Source: an uncultured Verrucomicrobiales bacterium
Lineage (GTDB): Bacteria; Verrucomicrobiota; Verrucomicrobiia; Verrucomicrobiales; Akkermansiaceae
Assembly: GCA_937934595.1 (NCBI GenBank)
Contig: CALGZA010000065.1
Span: 1-33,887, forward strand
DNA: 33,887 nt
Direction: 5' to 3'
Below the pieces are notes generated by a model, which did no database searches, was not told the DNA's origin, and saw only the letters and a list, made by a program, of their open reading frames with translations. The translations under genes and the position numbers were made by a program. Shown piece after piece: positions 1 through 8,386 of this stretch. Numbering within the stretch: position 1 is the first letter of the stretch; every line of letters starts with the position of its first letter.

Positions 1-61
1 CGTATTAAATTTGATTTATGCTGCGAGGGTGAGGAATGTGAGCTCTATCCTTTGTATGTAG

Positions 62-1867
62 CTATGATTCTTTGGTGTTTTTTTCCTGTTTTTTAGTGGT
101 TTTGAGGTATAGCTCGCGGAGCTGCTTGAAGTCGACTTCAGCTGGTGATTGAGACATGAGATCTGAGCCGCGGTTGTTTTTAGGGAATGCGATTACTTCA
201 CGGATGGAATCTGATCCACATACGAGCATGGCAATACGATCTAGTCCAAGTGCTAGTCCGCCGTGAGGAGGTGCGCCGAAGCTGAATGCGTCAAGGATAT
301 GACCAAACATGGTTTGTTTTTCTTCTGCTGTGACTCCGAGAGCGGTGAACATGGCGTCTTGGAGTGGGGCTTCGTGGATACGGATGGATCCTCCACCTAG
401 CTCGTAGCCATTGAGTACGACGTCGTATGCTTGGGCGCGGAGGCCTTCGTATTCACCGGCGATTAATTTGGCTTCATCTTCTGGGATGGGGCGAGTGAAT
501 GGGTGGTGGACTGCGTGCCAACGAGCGTCTTCTTCATTGTATGCTAGTAGTGGGAATTCTGTGACCCAGAGGAAGTCTAGATCTGTGTTGCCCTCTAGGA
601 GGTTTTGGAATTCTGCGCACATGAGGCGGACGCGGCCTAGGACATCACAGACTGTGTCCCAGTCTCCGGCCCCGAATAGGATGAGGTCACCGACTTCGAT
701 GTTCATCGCTTCTTTGAGTCCCTCTAGCTCTGCTGGGGCAAGAAATTTTACGATGGGTGATCTCCATTCTGATATGTCTTCGCCTCTGACTTGAATGTAT
801 GCGAGTCCGCGAGCGCCTGCTTCTTTGGCGGCTTTTTCAAGTTTGTCTATTTGTCCTACGGACGCACCAGAGAAGCCTTTTGCGTTGATTGCTTTTACGC
901 ATCCTCCGGATTTAAGAGCACCTGAAAATACTTTGAATTCGCTGTTAGCGAATACATCTGCTAGGTCAGTGAGATTGAGTCCGAAGCGGCGGTCTGGTTT
1001 GTCTGATCCGAAGTTGTTCATTGCTTCGAAGTAGGAGATGCGCTCGAATGAGGCTGGTATATCAGCGTTAATAGATTCTTTGAATACGCGGCCTATGAGT
1101 TTTTCGACTAGGTTTATGATATCGTCTTCATTTACGAATGATGCTTCGATGTCTATCTGAGTGAATTCTGGCTGGCGGTCTGCGCGAAGGTCTTCGTCTC
1201 TGAAGCAGCGTGCGATTTGGAAATATTTTTCTATACCGCCACACATGAGCAGTTGTTTGTATTGTTGTGGTGCTTGAGGAAGTGCGTAGAAGTTACCAGG
1301 GTGCATGCGTGATGGGACGAGGAAATCACGCGCTCCTTCTGGAGTGGATTTGGAGAGTATGGGGGTTTCTATCTCGAGGAAGCCGTCCTCGTCTAAAACA
1401 TCACGGGTTGTTTTGGTGATGCGGTGGCGTAGTTTCATGTTACGAGCCATTACTGGTCGTCGTAGATCAAGGAATCTGTATTTGAGGCGCATGTCCTCGT
1501 TGTTGATTTCTTTATCGAGCTGGAATGGGAGTACTTCTGATTTGTTTTTTATAATGAGTTCAGTGGCCGATATTTCGATATTTCCTGTGGCTATGTCTGC
1601 GTTTATTGTGGAGTTTCCGTCTACTTCAGGACGCTCAGCAACAGTTCCTGTGATTTGGATTACGTCTTCATGGCGGAGTGATTTGGCGAGTTCGGCGATT
1701 TTTGGGCTGATTTCTGGGCGGAAAACGCACTGTGTAAGGCCTTCTCGGTCGCGTAGGTCTATGAATGCAACACCACCGTGGTCTCGGTTAGAGTTTACCC
1801 ATCCTATGAGTGTGACGGTTTTACCGATGTCTGAGCTTTGGAGTTCGTTGCAGTGGTGTGTTCTCAT
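62..1867 (-). CDS. aspS: Aspartyl-tRNA synthetase, bacterial type
   Basis: Charges tRNA(Asp) with aspartate in the cytoplasm. The 601 residues have the usual bacterial AspRS order: an N-terminal OB-fold anticodon-binding domain (about 1-105), the class II catalytic core, an inserted GAD domain (about 280-420) and a C-terminal extension. Class II motif 2 is visible as FRDEDLRADRQPEFTQID near residue 222 and motif 3 as GLALGLDRIAML near residue 540. Length matches the family (about 590-600). The start gives the family-typical N-terminus MRTHHCNEL, and no Shine-Dalgarno sequence precedes it. Residue 30 is His in RDHGG, as in the relaxed-specificity Pseudomonas enzyme, so it may also charge tRNA(Asn) (inference). 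It stands alone, divergent from the cytochrome-domain gene. Confidence 0.97.
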   Translation of the reverse strand: MRTHHCNELQSSDIGKTVTLIGWVNSNRDHGGVAFIDLRDREGLTQCVFRPEISPKIAELAKSLRHEDVIQITGTVAERPEVDGNSTINADIATGNIEISATELIIKNKSEVLPFQLDKEINNEDMRLKYRFLDLRRPVMARNMKLRHRITKTTRDVLDEDGFLEIETPILSKSTPEGARDFLVPSRMHPGNFYALPQAPQQYKQLLMCGGIEKYFQIARCFRDEDLRADRQPEFTQIDIEASFVNEDDIINLVEKLIGRVFKESINADIPASFERISYFEAMNNFGSDKPDRRFGLNLTDLADVFANSEFKVFSGALKSGGCVKAINAKGFSGASVGQIDKLEKAAKEAGARGLAYIQVRGEDISEWRSPIVKFLAPAELEGLKEAMNIEVGDLILFGAGDWDTVCDVLGRVRLMCAEFQNLLEGNTDLDFLWVTEFPLLAYNEEDARWHAVHHPFTRPIPEDEAKLIAGEYEGLRAQAYDVVLNGYELGGGSIRIHEAPLQDAMFTALGVTAEEKQTMFGHILDAFSFGAPPHGGLALGLDRIAMLVCGSDSIREVIAFPKNNRGSDLMSQSPAEVDFKQLRELYLKTTKKQEKNTKES

Positions 1868-2065
1868 GTTAGTTTAATCTGTTTGTGAGCTTAGTCTTGC
1901 TGATATTCGATATGTCATAGGAAATGGAGTGAATGTCGAGTCTAAGCTTCAGAAATAGTGACATGAATTGGTGTAGGTGGAGATTGAGATGAAGTTAGTT
2001 GATGATTCTGGTAATGTTAGTGTGTTTTTTACCGTATAATTAATGTTTAATGCTAGTGGGCACCA

Positions 2066-2096
2066 TTGACATGTTGCCCTTATTATTTTAGATAAT
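2066..2096 (+). promoter_or_regulatory. Probable sigma-70 promoter for the DUF1549/DUF1553 gene
   Basis: A perfect -35 box TTGACA (2066-2071) is followed after 19 bases by GATAAT (2091-2096), or after 17 bases by TAGATA. Transcription would start near 2103, leaving a leader of only about 10 bases before the ATG at 2112 and no Shine-Dalgarno sequence. A second isolated -10-like TATAAT lies at 2035-2040 but has no good -35 partner. The 244-base gap also must hold the aspS promoter on the other strand, which I could not pick out. Confidence 0.45.
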
Positions 2097-2111
2097 AGTT
2101 CACGATACAGT

Positions 2112-5100
2112 ATGCATAAATTTTTTAATTCACGAATGGCCGTTGTTTTAGCGTGTTTCTCTCTTTTTAGTTGTGATGAGAGAGTTGAGGCTGAGGTGGA
2201 TGTAGTGGAGGAAGAGGTTGACGCTGTGTTGGCGACTGTTGATGGTAAGGTTGACTATGGTAGGGATATTCAGCCGATACTTTCTTATTATTGTTATCAT
2301 TGTCATGGGCCTGATACGGCGAGTCGCGAGGCTGGTTTACGTTTGGATTTGAAGGAGAGTGCGTTGGGGTTTAAGAATGAGGAGGGTGTTTATACGATTG
2401 TTCCGGGTAAGCCTGATGAGAGTGAGCTGGTGAGGAGGGTGGAGTCACATGATCCTGAGATCATGATGCCACAGACGAAGGAAAAGCTGTTGAATCCAGA
2501 TCAGATAAAGTTGCTAAGGCGCTGGATAGAGGATGGGGCTGAGTTTCGAGATCACTGGGCTTACGAGGCTCCTGTGAAGGCTTCTTTGCCGGAGCTTAGT
2601 GTGGCTGGTAAGAAATGGGCTAATAATGCGATTGATGCTTTTGTTTATGATCATTTAGAAAAGAAGAAGATGAAGCCCAATGAGGAGGCTGACCGACGTT
2701 TGTTGATACGCAGGGCTACATTGGATACGGTTGGTTTGTTACCTACTATTGCTGAGGTGGATGCGTTTGTGAGTGATACGTCTGATAATGCTTATGAGAA
2801 AGTGGTGGATCGGTTGTTAGGTTCTCAGTCTTATGGTGAGCATAGGGCTCATTACTGGTTGGATTATTCGCGTTATGCTGATTCTGCGGGTTTGCACAGT
2901 GATAAGCATCAGGTGCGATGGCCTTATAGGGACTATGTGATACGATCGTTTAATGCGGATAAGGGGTTTGATCGATTTGCGATGGAGCAGTTGGCTGGTG
3001 ACTTGATGCCGCTGAGTGATGTGGATCAGTTGATAGCGACTGGGTTCATCAGGAATGGAGTTTCTACTGGGGAGGGAGGGGCTTTTTTAGAGGAGTTACG
3101 AGTGAATTTGGCTAGGGAGCGGATTGAGGCATTTGGGGCGGTGTTTGCGGGTATGAGCACGGGGTGTGCTACATGTCATGATCATAAGTATGATCCTTTG
3201 AGTCAGGAGGATACGTATCAGTTGGCTGCTTTTTTTAATAATATTAATGAGAAGCCCTCTAATGACGAGAATCCTCACTGGCCACCTTACTTGGTGGTTC
3301 CAGCGGATGGTAATATAGCTGAGTATAATAGGTTATTAGGTCAGAAGTCTGAATTATTAGAAAAGATTAAGGAGCGAGAAGTAGGCATTGATAAGTTGAT
3401 TGGAGGATGGATTGGATCTGGTGGTGTAGCTGAAGGGGTAGATGATGATGATTTGATATTGCATTTGAAGTTTGATGATGGGGGTAATGATGGGCCTGGG
3501 TCTAATGTGTTTAAGAATAGTGCGCGTAATGGTGAAGTGTCTGAGTATGTATCTTCTGGTGCGAAACCAGTGTGGGGAGAGGATACTATGCTGTGGAGGA
3601 GCTTCAGGATGGCGCCAAATACTAAGTTGAGCATGGGGGAGTTGGCTGGATTTGATAAGGAACAGGCGTTTTCTTTTTCAAGCTGGATAAAGCCGAGGGG
3701 GACTGCGGCTGGTTTAGGAGATGTGACAAGGGGAGTTTTGATAAGCAAGATGCATTCTAAGGCTCCTTTTCAGGGTTGGAATGTTTACTGGAGGAGAGGG
3801 AGTATAATTTTTCAGATGAATAGTGGTGAGGCTAAAAACCAGCTTAGTGTTCAGACGGGGCGAAATCTGGCACGTGTAAATAAGTGGACGCATGTGAGTG
3901 TGACTTATGATGGGTCAGGGAAGGCTTCTGGGGTGAAGATTTATATTAATGGGAATGCTGTGGGTTTGAAGGTGAAGGCAGATACTTTGACTGAGAGTGT
4001 ATTGACAGATGCGCCGTTGTGGCTGGGTAGGAGGAATCCTGATGGTGATATATTACAGGCGACGGGGTATCAGGATATGCGTATTTATAAGCGAGGGCTA
4101 ACAGAAGAGGAGGTTAAGCGTTTGCAGTATGAGGTTCATGCGGCTGATATTTTAGCAGAGAAGGAGGCGGGACCTTGGACTACTGATGAGAAGCAGATCT
4201 TGAAGCGTTATTATTTTGGTGAGGTGGATAAAGAGGCTGCTTCAATGCGTGAGGAGTTGTCTTTATTGGATAAGAAGTTGGTTGCTTTATCTGCTAAAGG
4301 AGCAAAGACTTTGGTTTGTGAGGAGGCTGATGGTGCTCCTTTTGCGGATGTTTTGGATAGGGGGGATTTTGCTTCTAGGTTACAGAGGGTAGAGCCTGAT
4401 ACTCCTCATTTTCTTCCTGCTATGAAGGATGATTTTCCTAAGAATAGGTTAGGGTTGGCTAAGTGGGTGACGATGCCTGAGAACCCATTGACTGCACGAG
4501 TTACAGTGAACCGTATGTGGCAGGAGGTATTTGGTTATGGGCTGGTAGAGACTAGTGAGGAATTTGGGATAGTAGGGGATAGGCCAAGCCATCCTGAGCT
4601 GTTGGATTATTTGGCGGTAGATTTTGTTGAGTATGGTTGGAAGGTGAAGCGTATGTATAAGATGATGTTGATGTCAGCTACGTATAGGCAGTCATCGAAG
4701 GCGAGTCGTATAGCGAGTAGCGAGGATCCTAAGAATAGGTTATTGTCTCATGGGCCGCGATTCAGGATGGAAGCAGAATCATTACGAGACATTGCTCTGC
4801 AGAGTTCTGGGTTACTTAATGATAAGCTGGGTGGTCCTAGTGTGAAGCCGTATCAGCCATCTGGTTTATGGGTGACGAGTAGTGCAAAGAATGGAGCGAA
4901 GTATTTGAGGGGTAAAGGGGGAGATCTTTATCGGAGGTCACTTTATACGTATCTTAAGCGTACTGCACCGATTCCGAATATGACAGTTTTTGATGCGACT
5001 GACCGGACTAATTTCTGTGTTAGGAGGCAGCGATCTAATACGCCAATGGCTGCGCTGACGCTGATGAATGACCCTCAGTTTCTTGAGGCTGCTCGTCTTC

Positions 5101-5384
5101 TCGGGTTGAGGGCGATTAAGGAGGGTGGAGAGAGTTCTGAGGCGCGGATTCAATTTATTGCGCGAACGTTACTGGCGAGGCCGCTTGGAGAGAAGCAGCT
5201 GAGATTTTTAGAGGGGACATATGCGAAGTTAGTGGAGAGATACAGTAACGATGAGGTTGCGGCTAGGGAATTACTAAAGGTGGGCGAGATGCCTTTTGAG
5301 ACATCTTTAGGGGTGGCTGAACAGGCGGTATGGATGCTTATTGCGTCCAGTCTAATGAATACAGATGCCACGATTACGAAGTAA
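2112..5384 (+). CDS. PVC-type cytochrome lipoprotein, PSCyt1-DUF1549-LamG-DUF1553
   Basis: A 1090-residue exported protein of the family abundant in Planctomycetes and Verrucomicrobia. The N-terminus is a lipoprotein signal ending LFSC, with Cys21 as the likely lipidated residue. A PSCyt1-type heme site CYHCH is at 61-65. DUF1549 follows (about 165-400) and contains the conserved CATCHDHKYDP at 352-362. Then comes a concanavalin/LamG-like domain (about 445-690, with FSFSSWIKP and WTHVSVTYDG), and DUF1553 (about 780-1050, with NRMWQEVFGYGLV and RRQRSNTPMAALTLMNDPQF). The family is known from genomes rich in sulfatases and is suspected to act in periplasmic electron transfer or polysaccharide metabolism; its biochemistry is not established. 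The DUF1501 gene follows 14 bases later, the standard partner, so the two are probably one operon. Confidence 0.92.
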   Translation: MHKFFNSRMAVVLACFSLFSCDERVEAEVDVVEEEVDAVLATVDGKVDYGRDIQPILSYYCYHCHGPDTASREAGLRLDLKESALGFKNEEGVYTIVPGKPDESELVRRVESHDPEIMMPQTKEKLLNPDQIKLLRRWIEDGAEFRDHWAYEAPVKASLPELSVAGKKWANNAIDAFVYDHLEKKKMKPNEEADRRLLIRRATLDTVGLLPTIAEVDAFVSDTSDNAYEKVVDRLLGSQSYGEHRAHYWLDYSRYADSAGLHSDKHQVRWPYRDYVIRSFNADKGFDRFAMEQLAGDLMPLSDVDQLIATGFIRNGVSTGEGGAFLEELRVNLARERIEAFGAVFAGMSTGCATCHDHKYDPLSQEDTYQLAAFFNNINEKPSNDENPHWPPYLVVPADGNIAEYNRLLGQKSELLEKIKEREVGIDKLIGGWIGSGGVAEGVDDDDLILHLKFDDGGNDGPGSNVFKNSARNGEVSEYVSSGAKPVWGEDTMLWRSFRMAPNTKLSMGELAGFDKEQAFSFSSWIKPRGTAAGLGDVTRGVLISKMHSKAPFQGWNVYWRRGSIIFQMNSGEAKNQLSVQTGRNLARVNKWTHVSVTYDGSGKASGVKIYINGNAVGLKVKADTLTESVLTDAPLWLGRRNPDGDILQATGYQDMRIYKRGLTEEEVKRLQYEVHAADILAEKEAGPWTTDEKQILKRYYFGEVDKEAASMREELSLLDKKLVALSAKGAKTLVCEEADGAPFADVLDRGDFASRLQRVEPDTPHFLPAMKDDFPKNRLGLAKWVTMPENPLTARVTVNRMWQEVFGYGLVETSEEFGIVGDRPSHPELLDYLAVDFVEYGWKVKRMYKMMLMSATYRQSSKASRIASSEDPKNRLLSHGPRFRMEAESLRDIALQSSGLLNDKLGGPSVKPYQPSGLWVTSSAKNGAKYLRGKGGDLYRRSLYTYLKRTAPIPNMTVFDATDRTNFCVRRQRSNTPMAALTLMNDPQFLEAARLLGLRAIKEGGESSEARIQFIARTLLARPLGEKQLRFLEGTYAKLVERYSNDEVAARELLKVGEMPFETSLGVAEQAVWMLIASSLMNTDATITK

Positions 5385-5398
5385 ATTTTATTATTAAT

Positions 5399-6919
5399 AT
5401 GAATCCGAAACAACCTATTTGCTCAGATAATCATGGGGAGTCATTGACTCCGTGTCATCTGCCGATTCCTGATGCGCTAAAGTCTGAGTGGGCGGCTTTG
5501 CAGAACCGGCGCCATTTTTTAGGAAATGGAGGCAAGGCGATAGCAATGGCTGGGCTGGCCTCGATATTAGGGGATGAGTTAGTAGGTAGGGCGTCTGCTG
5601 CGGCAGGTGGAGGGTCTGGAGGGACGTTGTCTCATTTTCCTGGGAGTGCGAAGCGTGTTATTTCGTTATTTATGTCTGGTGGGCCGCCACAGATGGAGAC
5701 CTTAGATTATAAGCCGGAGTTAGCTAAGTGGAATGGTAAGGATATGCCTAGTTCTATAGGGGCTAATTCCACGGGGATGACAGCGGGACAGGCGAGGTTT
5801 TTGGTGGCTGCTTCTCACTGGAAATTTAAGCAGTATGGGGAGTCTGGCCGATGGATAAGTGATTTGCTACCAGAGACTGGTAAGTTGGCTGATGATATGA
5901 CGGTGATTAACTCTATGTATACTGATGCGATTAACCATGAGCCGGCGGCATTACAGTTTAATACTGGTAATATGGTTCCTGGGAAGCCCTCGATGGGTGC
6001 GTGGTTGTCTTATGGTCTGGGTAGTATGAATAATAATTTGCCTGCTTATGTGGTTTTGACGACTAAAAATACAGTAGGTAATGCTCAGCCGATTACATCA
6101 CGGTTATGGGGTAGTGGTTTTTTATCGTCTAGTTATGCTGGTGTGCAGTTGCGAGCGGCGAAAGATCCGGTTTTGTATTTGAGGGATCCGAAGGGGATGG
6201 ATAGAGGTACGAGGCGGGAGCTATTGGATGCGATTAATGAGATGAATAGACATACTTATGAGGAGTTTGGCGATGCTGAGACTCATAGTAGGATTAGTCA
6301 GTATGAGATGGCATTTAGGATGCAGACGAGTGTTCCTGAGTTATCAGATTTATCTGATGAGCCGGCTAGTACGTGGGCACTGTATGGCGAGGAGGCTAAG
6401 GTGGCTGGGACTTATGCTTATAATTGCTTGATGGCGCGTCGGCTGGCTGAGCGAGGTGTTCGGTGTACTCAGATCTATAAGCGTGGCTGGGATGTTCATG
6501 CTAAGCTTAAGAAGGATTTGCCTGTGCTTTGCCGTGAGGTTGACCGTGCTAACTATGCATTGGTTACGGATCTGAAGCAGAGGGGAATGCTGGATGACAC
6601 TTTAGTGATGTGGAATGGGGAGTTTGGAAGGACGGTTTATTCTCAGGGAGCTAAGGCCGATGGGAGAGATCATCATGCTAAATGCTTTAGTATGTGGATG
6701 GCAGGTGGTGGAGTGAAAGAGGGAGCTCTTTATGGGAAGACGGATGACTTTTCGACATCTGTAGTAGAAGATCCGGTTCATACGGGAGATTTGTCTGCGA
6801 CTATTTTACATGCTCTTGGAATAGATCATGAGAAATTTAGTTTTCGATTTGGTGGCCTTGATCAGCGTTTAACTGGGGTGGAACATCGCAAGGTGGTGCA
6901 TGGTATTTTGAAGGGCTAA
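5399..6919 (+). CDS. DUF1501 family protein, Tat-exported
   Basis: DUF1501 proteins resemble alkaline-phosphatase/sulfatase-fold enzymes, but their activity is unproven. The 506-residue product carries a twin-arginine signal (NRRHFLGNGGKAIAMAGL, about 36-53) followed by an alanine-rich segment, so a folded, perhaps metal-loaded protein is sent to the periplasm. Family landmarks are the FMSGGPPQMETLDYKP stretch and, near the C-terminus, WNGEFGRT with GRDHHAKCFSMWMAGGGV. I chose the ATG at 5399 because an in-frame ATG 69 bases upstream lies inside the preceding gene. It follows the DUF1549/DUF1553 gene by 14 bases, the usual paired arrangement, which supports joint function. Confidence 0.92.
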   Translation: MNPKQPICSDNHGESLTPCHLPIPDALKSEWAALQNRRHFLGNGGKAIAMAGLASILGDELVGRASAAAGGGSGGTLSHFPGSAKRVISLFMSGGPPQMETLDYKPELAKWNGKDMPSSIGANSTGMTAGQARFLVAASHWKFKQYGESGRWISDLLPETGKLADDMTVINSMYTDAINHEPAALQFNTGNMVPGKPSMGAWLSYGLGSMNNNLPAYVVLTTKNTVGNAQPITSRLWGSGFLSSSYAGVQLRAAKDPVLYLRDPKGMDRGTRRELLDAINEMNRHTYEEFGDAETHSRISQYEMAFRMQTSVPELSDLSDEPASTWALYGEEAKVAGTYAYNCLMARRLAERGVRCTQIYKRGWDVHAKLKKDLPVLCREVDRANYALVTDLKQRGMLDDTLVMWNGEFGRTVYSQGAKADGRDHHAKCFSMWMAGGGVKEGALYGKTDDFSTSVVEDPVHTGDLSATILHALGIDHEKFSFRFGGLDQRLTGVEHRKVVHGILKG

Positions 6920-6951
6920 ATCTTTTGCGTTAAAAGAGGACTCGGTTATTT

Positions 6952-6988
6952 ACTCTATGGTGGCTGAGTAGGTTGTTAGAGTTTTTTT
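6952..6988 (+). terminator. Possible weak terminator after the DUF1501 gene
   Basis: ACTCTA (6952-6957) can pair with TAGAGT (6977-6982) and is followed by a run of T. The stem is only 6 base pairs and the loop is 19 bases, so the hairpin is weak. It sits in the 67-base gap between convergent genes, where a terminator is expected, and its T run touches the stop of the minus-strand gene. Confidence 0.25.
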
Positions 6989-7337
6989 ATTTTCGCTGAC
7001 TTTTGCGTTGTTTGCGCGAGACCTGGGTGGCTAATATGCGCTGGTAGTTTTTTTCTTTGATTAGGAATAGTGGGTAGAGGTGTTCTTGTATCCATTCAAA
7101 ACCTGCTTGTAGTCCTTGGTCGGTGTATACTCTGCCGATTTCTGCTTCTACAGATGTTGGGTTACCTTTGCTTTTTAGGAAGTCATTAGATGTGAATCTT
7201 ACGAACATTTCACCGTCCATTTCGCCTTTTTCTTTGAGGATCCATTCACGGACGTAGAGAGCAAGGACGGCGTCACCAACCCATGCTTGTTCACGTTCTA
7301 TGGTTAGGGCTGTATCTTTTTTCTTTGGGGCTGCCAT
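6987..7337 (-). CDS. Mini-RNase III-like single-domain protein
   Basis: A 116-residue protein resembling the RNase III catalytic fold without a double-stranded RNA-binding domain. WVGDAVLALYVREWIL (about 16-31) corresponds to the first motif of Mini-III (LAYIGDA...YVR) with its metal-binding Asp. SVEAEIGRVYTDQGLQAGFEWI matches the second motif (FEALIG.x.xYLDGGLEAA) with its Glu. The middle segment holding RGRNAK in Bacillus Mini-III appears shortened. Mini-III matures 23S rRNA ends in Firmicutes; the role here is inferred and could be different. I start at MAAPKKK because the longer frame overlaps the upstream lipoprotein gene, whereas this start leaves a 14-base gap. The tail is strongly basic. 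Confidence 0.6.
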   Translation of the reverse strand: MAAPKKKDTALTIEREQAWVGDAVLALYVREWILKEKGEMDGEMFVRFTSNDFLKSKGNPTSVEAEIGRVYTDQGLQAGFEWIQEHLYPLFLIKEKNYQRILATQVSRKQRKSQRK

Positions 7338-7351
7338 ATCTGCGATTTTGT

Positions 7352-7918
7352 TTAGCGAGTTAGGCGGTTTCGTAAAGTAGTTTCGTGCGTGCCGTCCCAA
7401 TATCCGCTTTCTAGTTCTAGGAATACGGATGTGTAGGGCAGGCTGGTAGTGGTTTTTATGACTAAGATGCGGTAGTTTTTTCTGGCATCTGTGATGAGGA
7501 GTTTGAGGGTGTTATTGGTGAGGGTTTGGGTATCTCTCTCATTGATAACGTGTTTTAGCTGTGCTCTGAATGTGTTGATACCAGGTGTATCTGTTTCGAC
7601 GACGGCGTCAGCCTCTCTGGTGAGATGAATTTTGGGGCGGACGTGGTTGTGTGAGTCGATGGACTGTAGGACACCGTAAAGGGCTTCAGGTGTTGTGACT
7701 GGAGTAGTGATAGTGGTGACTCCACTTCTTGAGAGTGCTGGGAATGAAGGCTCTGCGATAATGATCCAGTTGAATGATCCTAGTTTGTGGACTTCTTCGT
7801 CAACTGTTTTGAGCCAATCTGGGGCGTCTGGGGTGATTTTGTTTGGCTGATAGCAGGAGCTTAGTAGAAGTGCAGTAATGAGCGTGTTTATAAGTGCGCT
7901 TATGCATGAGAGTTTCAT
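7352..7918 (-). CDS. Putative lipoprotein with RbsD/FucU-like domain
   Basis: The 188-residue product begins with a lipoprotein signal ending LLSSC (Cys22). The rest reads like the RbsD/FucU sugar-mutarotase family: NWIIIAEPSFPALS fits the NWIVIADxxFP segment, and LPYTSVFLELESGYWDG resembles the end of related PVC hypothetical proteins. RbsD and FucU normally are cytoplasmic and convert ribose or fucose anomers, so a lipid-anchored version would be unusual. The Asp usual in VIAD is Glu here. The fold assignment is from memory of family patterns and is only moderately sure. It lies between moaE and the RNase III-like gene, all on the same strand with gaps under 30 bases. Confidence 0.55.
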   Translation of the reverse strand: MKLSCISALINTLITALLLSSCYQPNKITPDAPDWLKTVDEEVHKLGSFNWIIIAEPSFPALSRSGVTTITTPVTTPEALYGVLQSIDSHNHVRPKIHLTREADAVVETDTPGINTFRAQLKHVINERDTQTLTNNTLKLLITDARKNYRILVIKTTTSLPYTSVFLELESGYWDGTHETTLRNRLTR

Positions 7919-7945
7919 AATACAGTAATTATACGTTCAGTGAAG

Positions 7946-8374
7946 CTAGTGTTTTTCACAGCCTTGGCATTTTGGCCATGCTGATGTGCTGTCAGTGTAG
8001 TATTCTTTTTTCCATATGGGGACACTTTTTTTTATTTCATCGATAAGAAAGCGACTGGCGAGGAATGCAGCATCACGGTGAGCTGAGGATACGCCTATGT
8101 ATACTGCGATATCGCCAATCTGAAGGTGACCGATGCGATGTTGGCATTTAATGTCTTGAATGTCAAAGTGTTCTAGTGCTGATTTGGCTATTCGGTTACC
8201 TTCTTTGATGGCTAGTTCTTGGTAACATGAGTATTCTAATGATTTTACGGATTTTCCTTGGTGGTGATTTCTGACCCAACCTTCGAAGCTACAGTAGCCA
8301 CCGCAGTATGGGGAGGTAAGTTGAGCACGCAGAACTGAGGGGTCAATGGGGGCCTCGGTGATGTTAAAGTGCAT
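7946..8374 (-). CDS. moaE: Molybdopterin synthase catalytic subunit MoaE
   Basis: The large subunit of molybdopterin synthase, which with MoaD inserts two sulfurs into precursor Z during molybdenum cofactor synthesis. The 142 residues contain the family core: FEGWVRNHHQGKSVKSLEY (30-48), the SSAHR segment near 96-100 and the active-site lysine stretch IKKSVPIWKKEYY (114-126). Length is normal. The C-terminus ends in a short Cys-x-x-Cys-x-x-His tail (CQGCEKH), which is not part of the catalytic core. No moaD or other moa/mog gene is in the window, so its partner must be encoded elsewhere. Neighbours on the same strand are closely spaced (12 and 27 bases). Confidence 0.93.
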   Translation of the reverse strand: MHFNITEAPIDPSVLRAQLTSPYCGGYCSFEGWVRNHHQGKSVKSLEYSCYQELAIKEGNRIAKSALEHFDIQDIKCQHRIGHLQIGDIAVYIGVSSAHRDAAFLASRFLIDEIKKSVPIWKKEYYTDSTSAWPKCQGCEKH

Positions 8375-8386
8375 GAGTGGAATGTT

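Noticed and set aside
1305..1877. Long + strand open frame opposite aspS
   Set aside because: Arg/Ser-rich translation without any domain; it is an antisense shadow of a well-conserved gene.
2035..2040. Isolated TATAAT as main promoter of the DUF1549/DUF1553 gene
   Set aside because: No acceptable -35 lies 15-19 bases upstream; the TTGACA element at 2066 is better placed.
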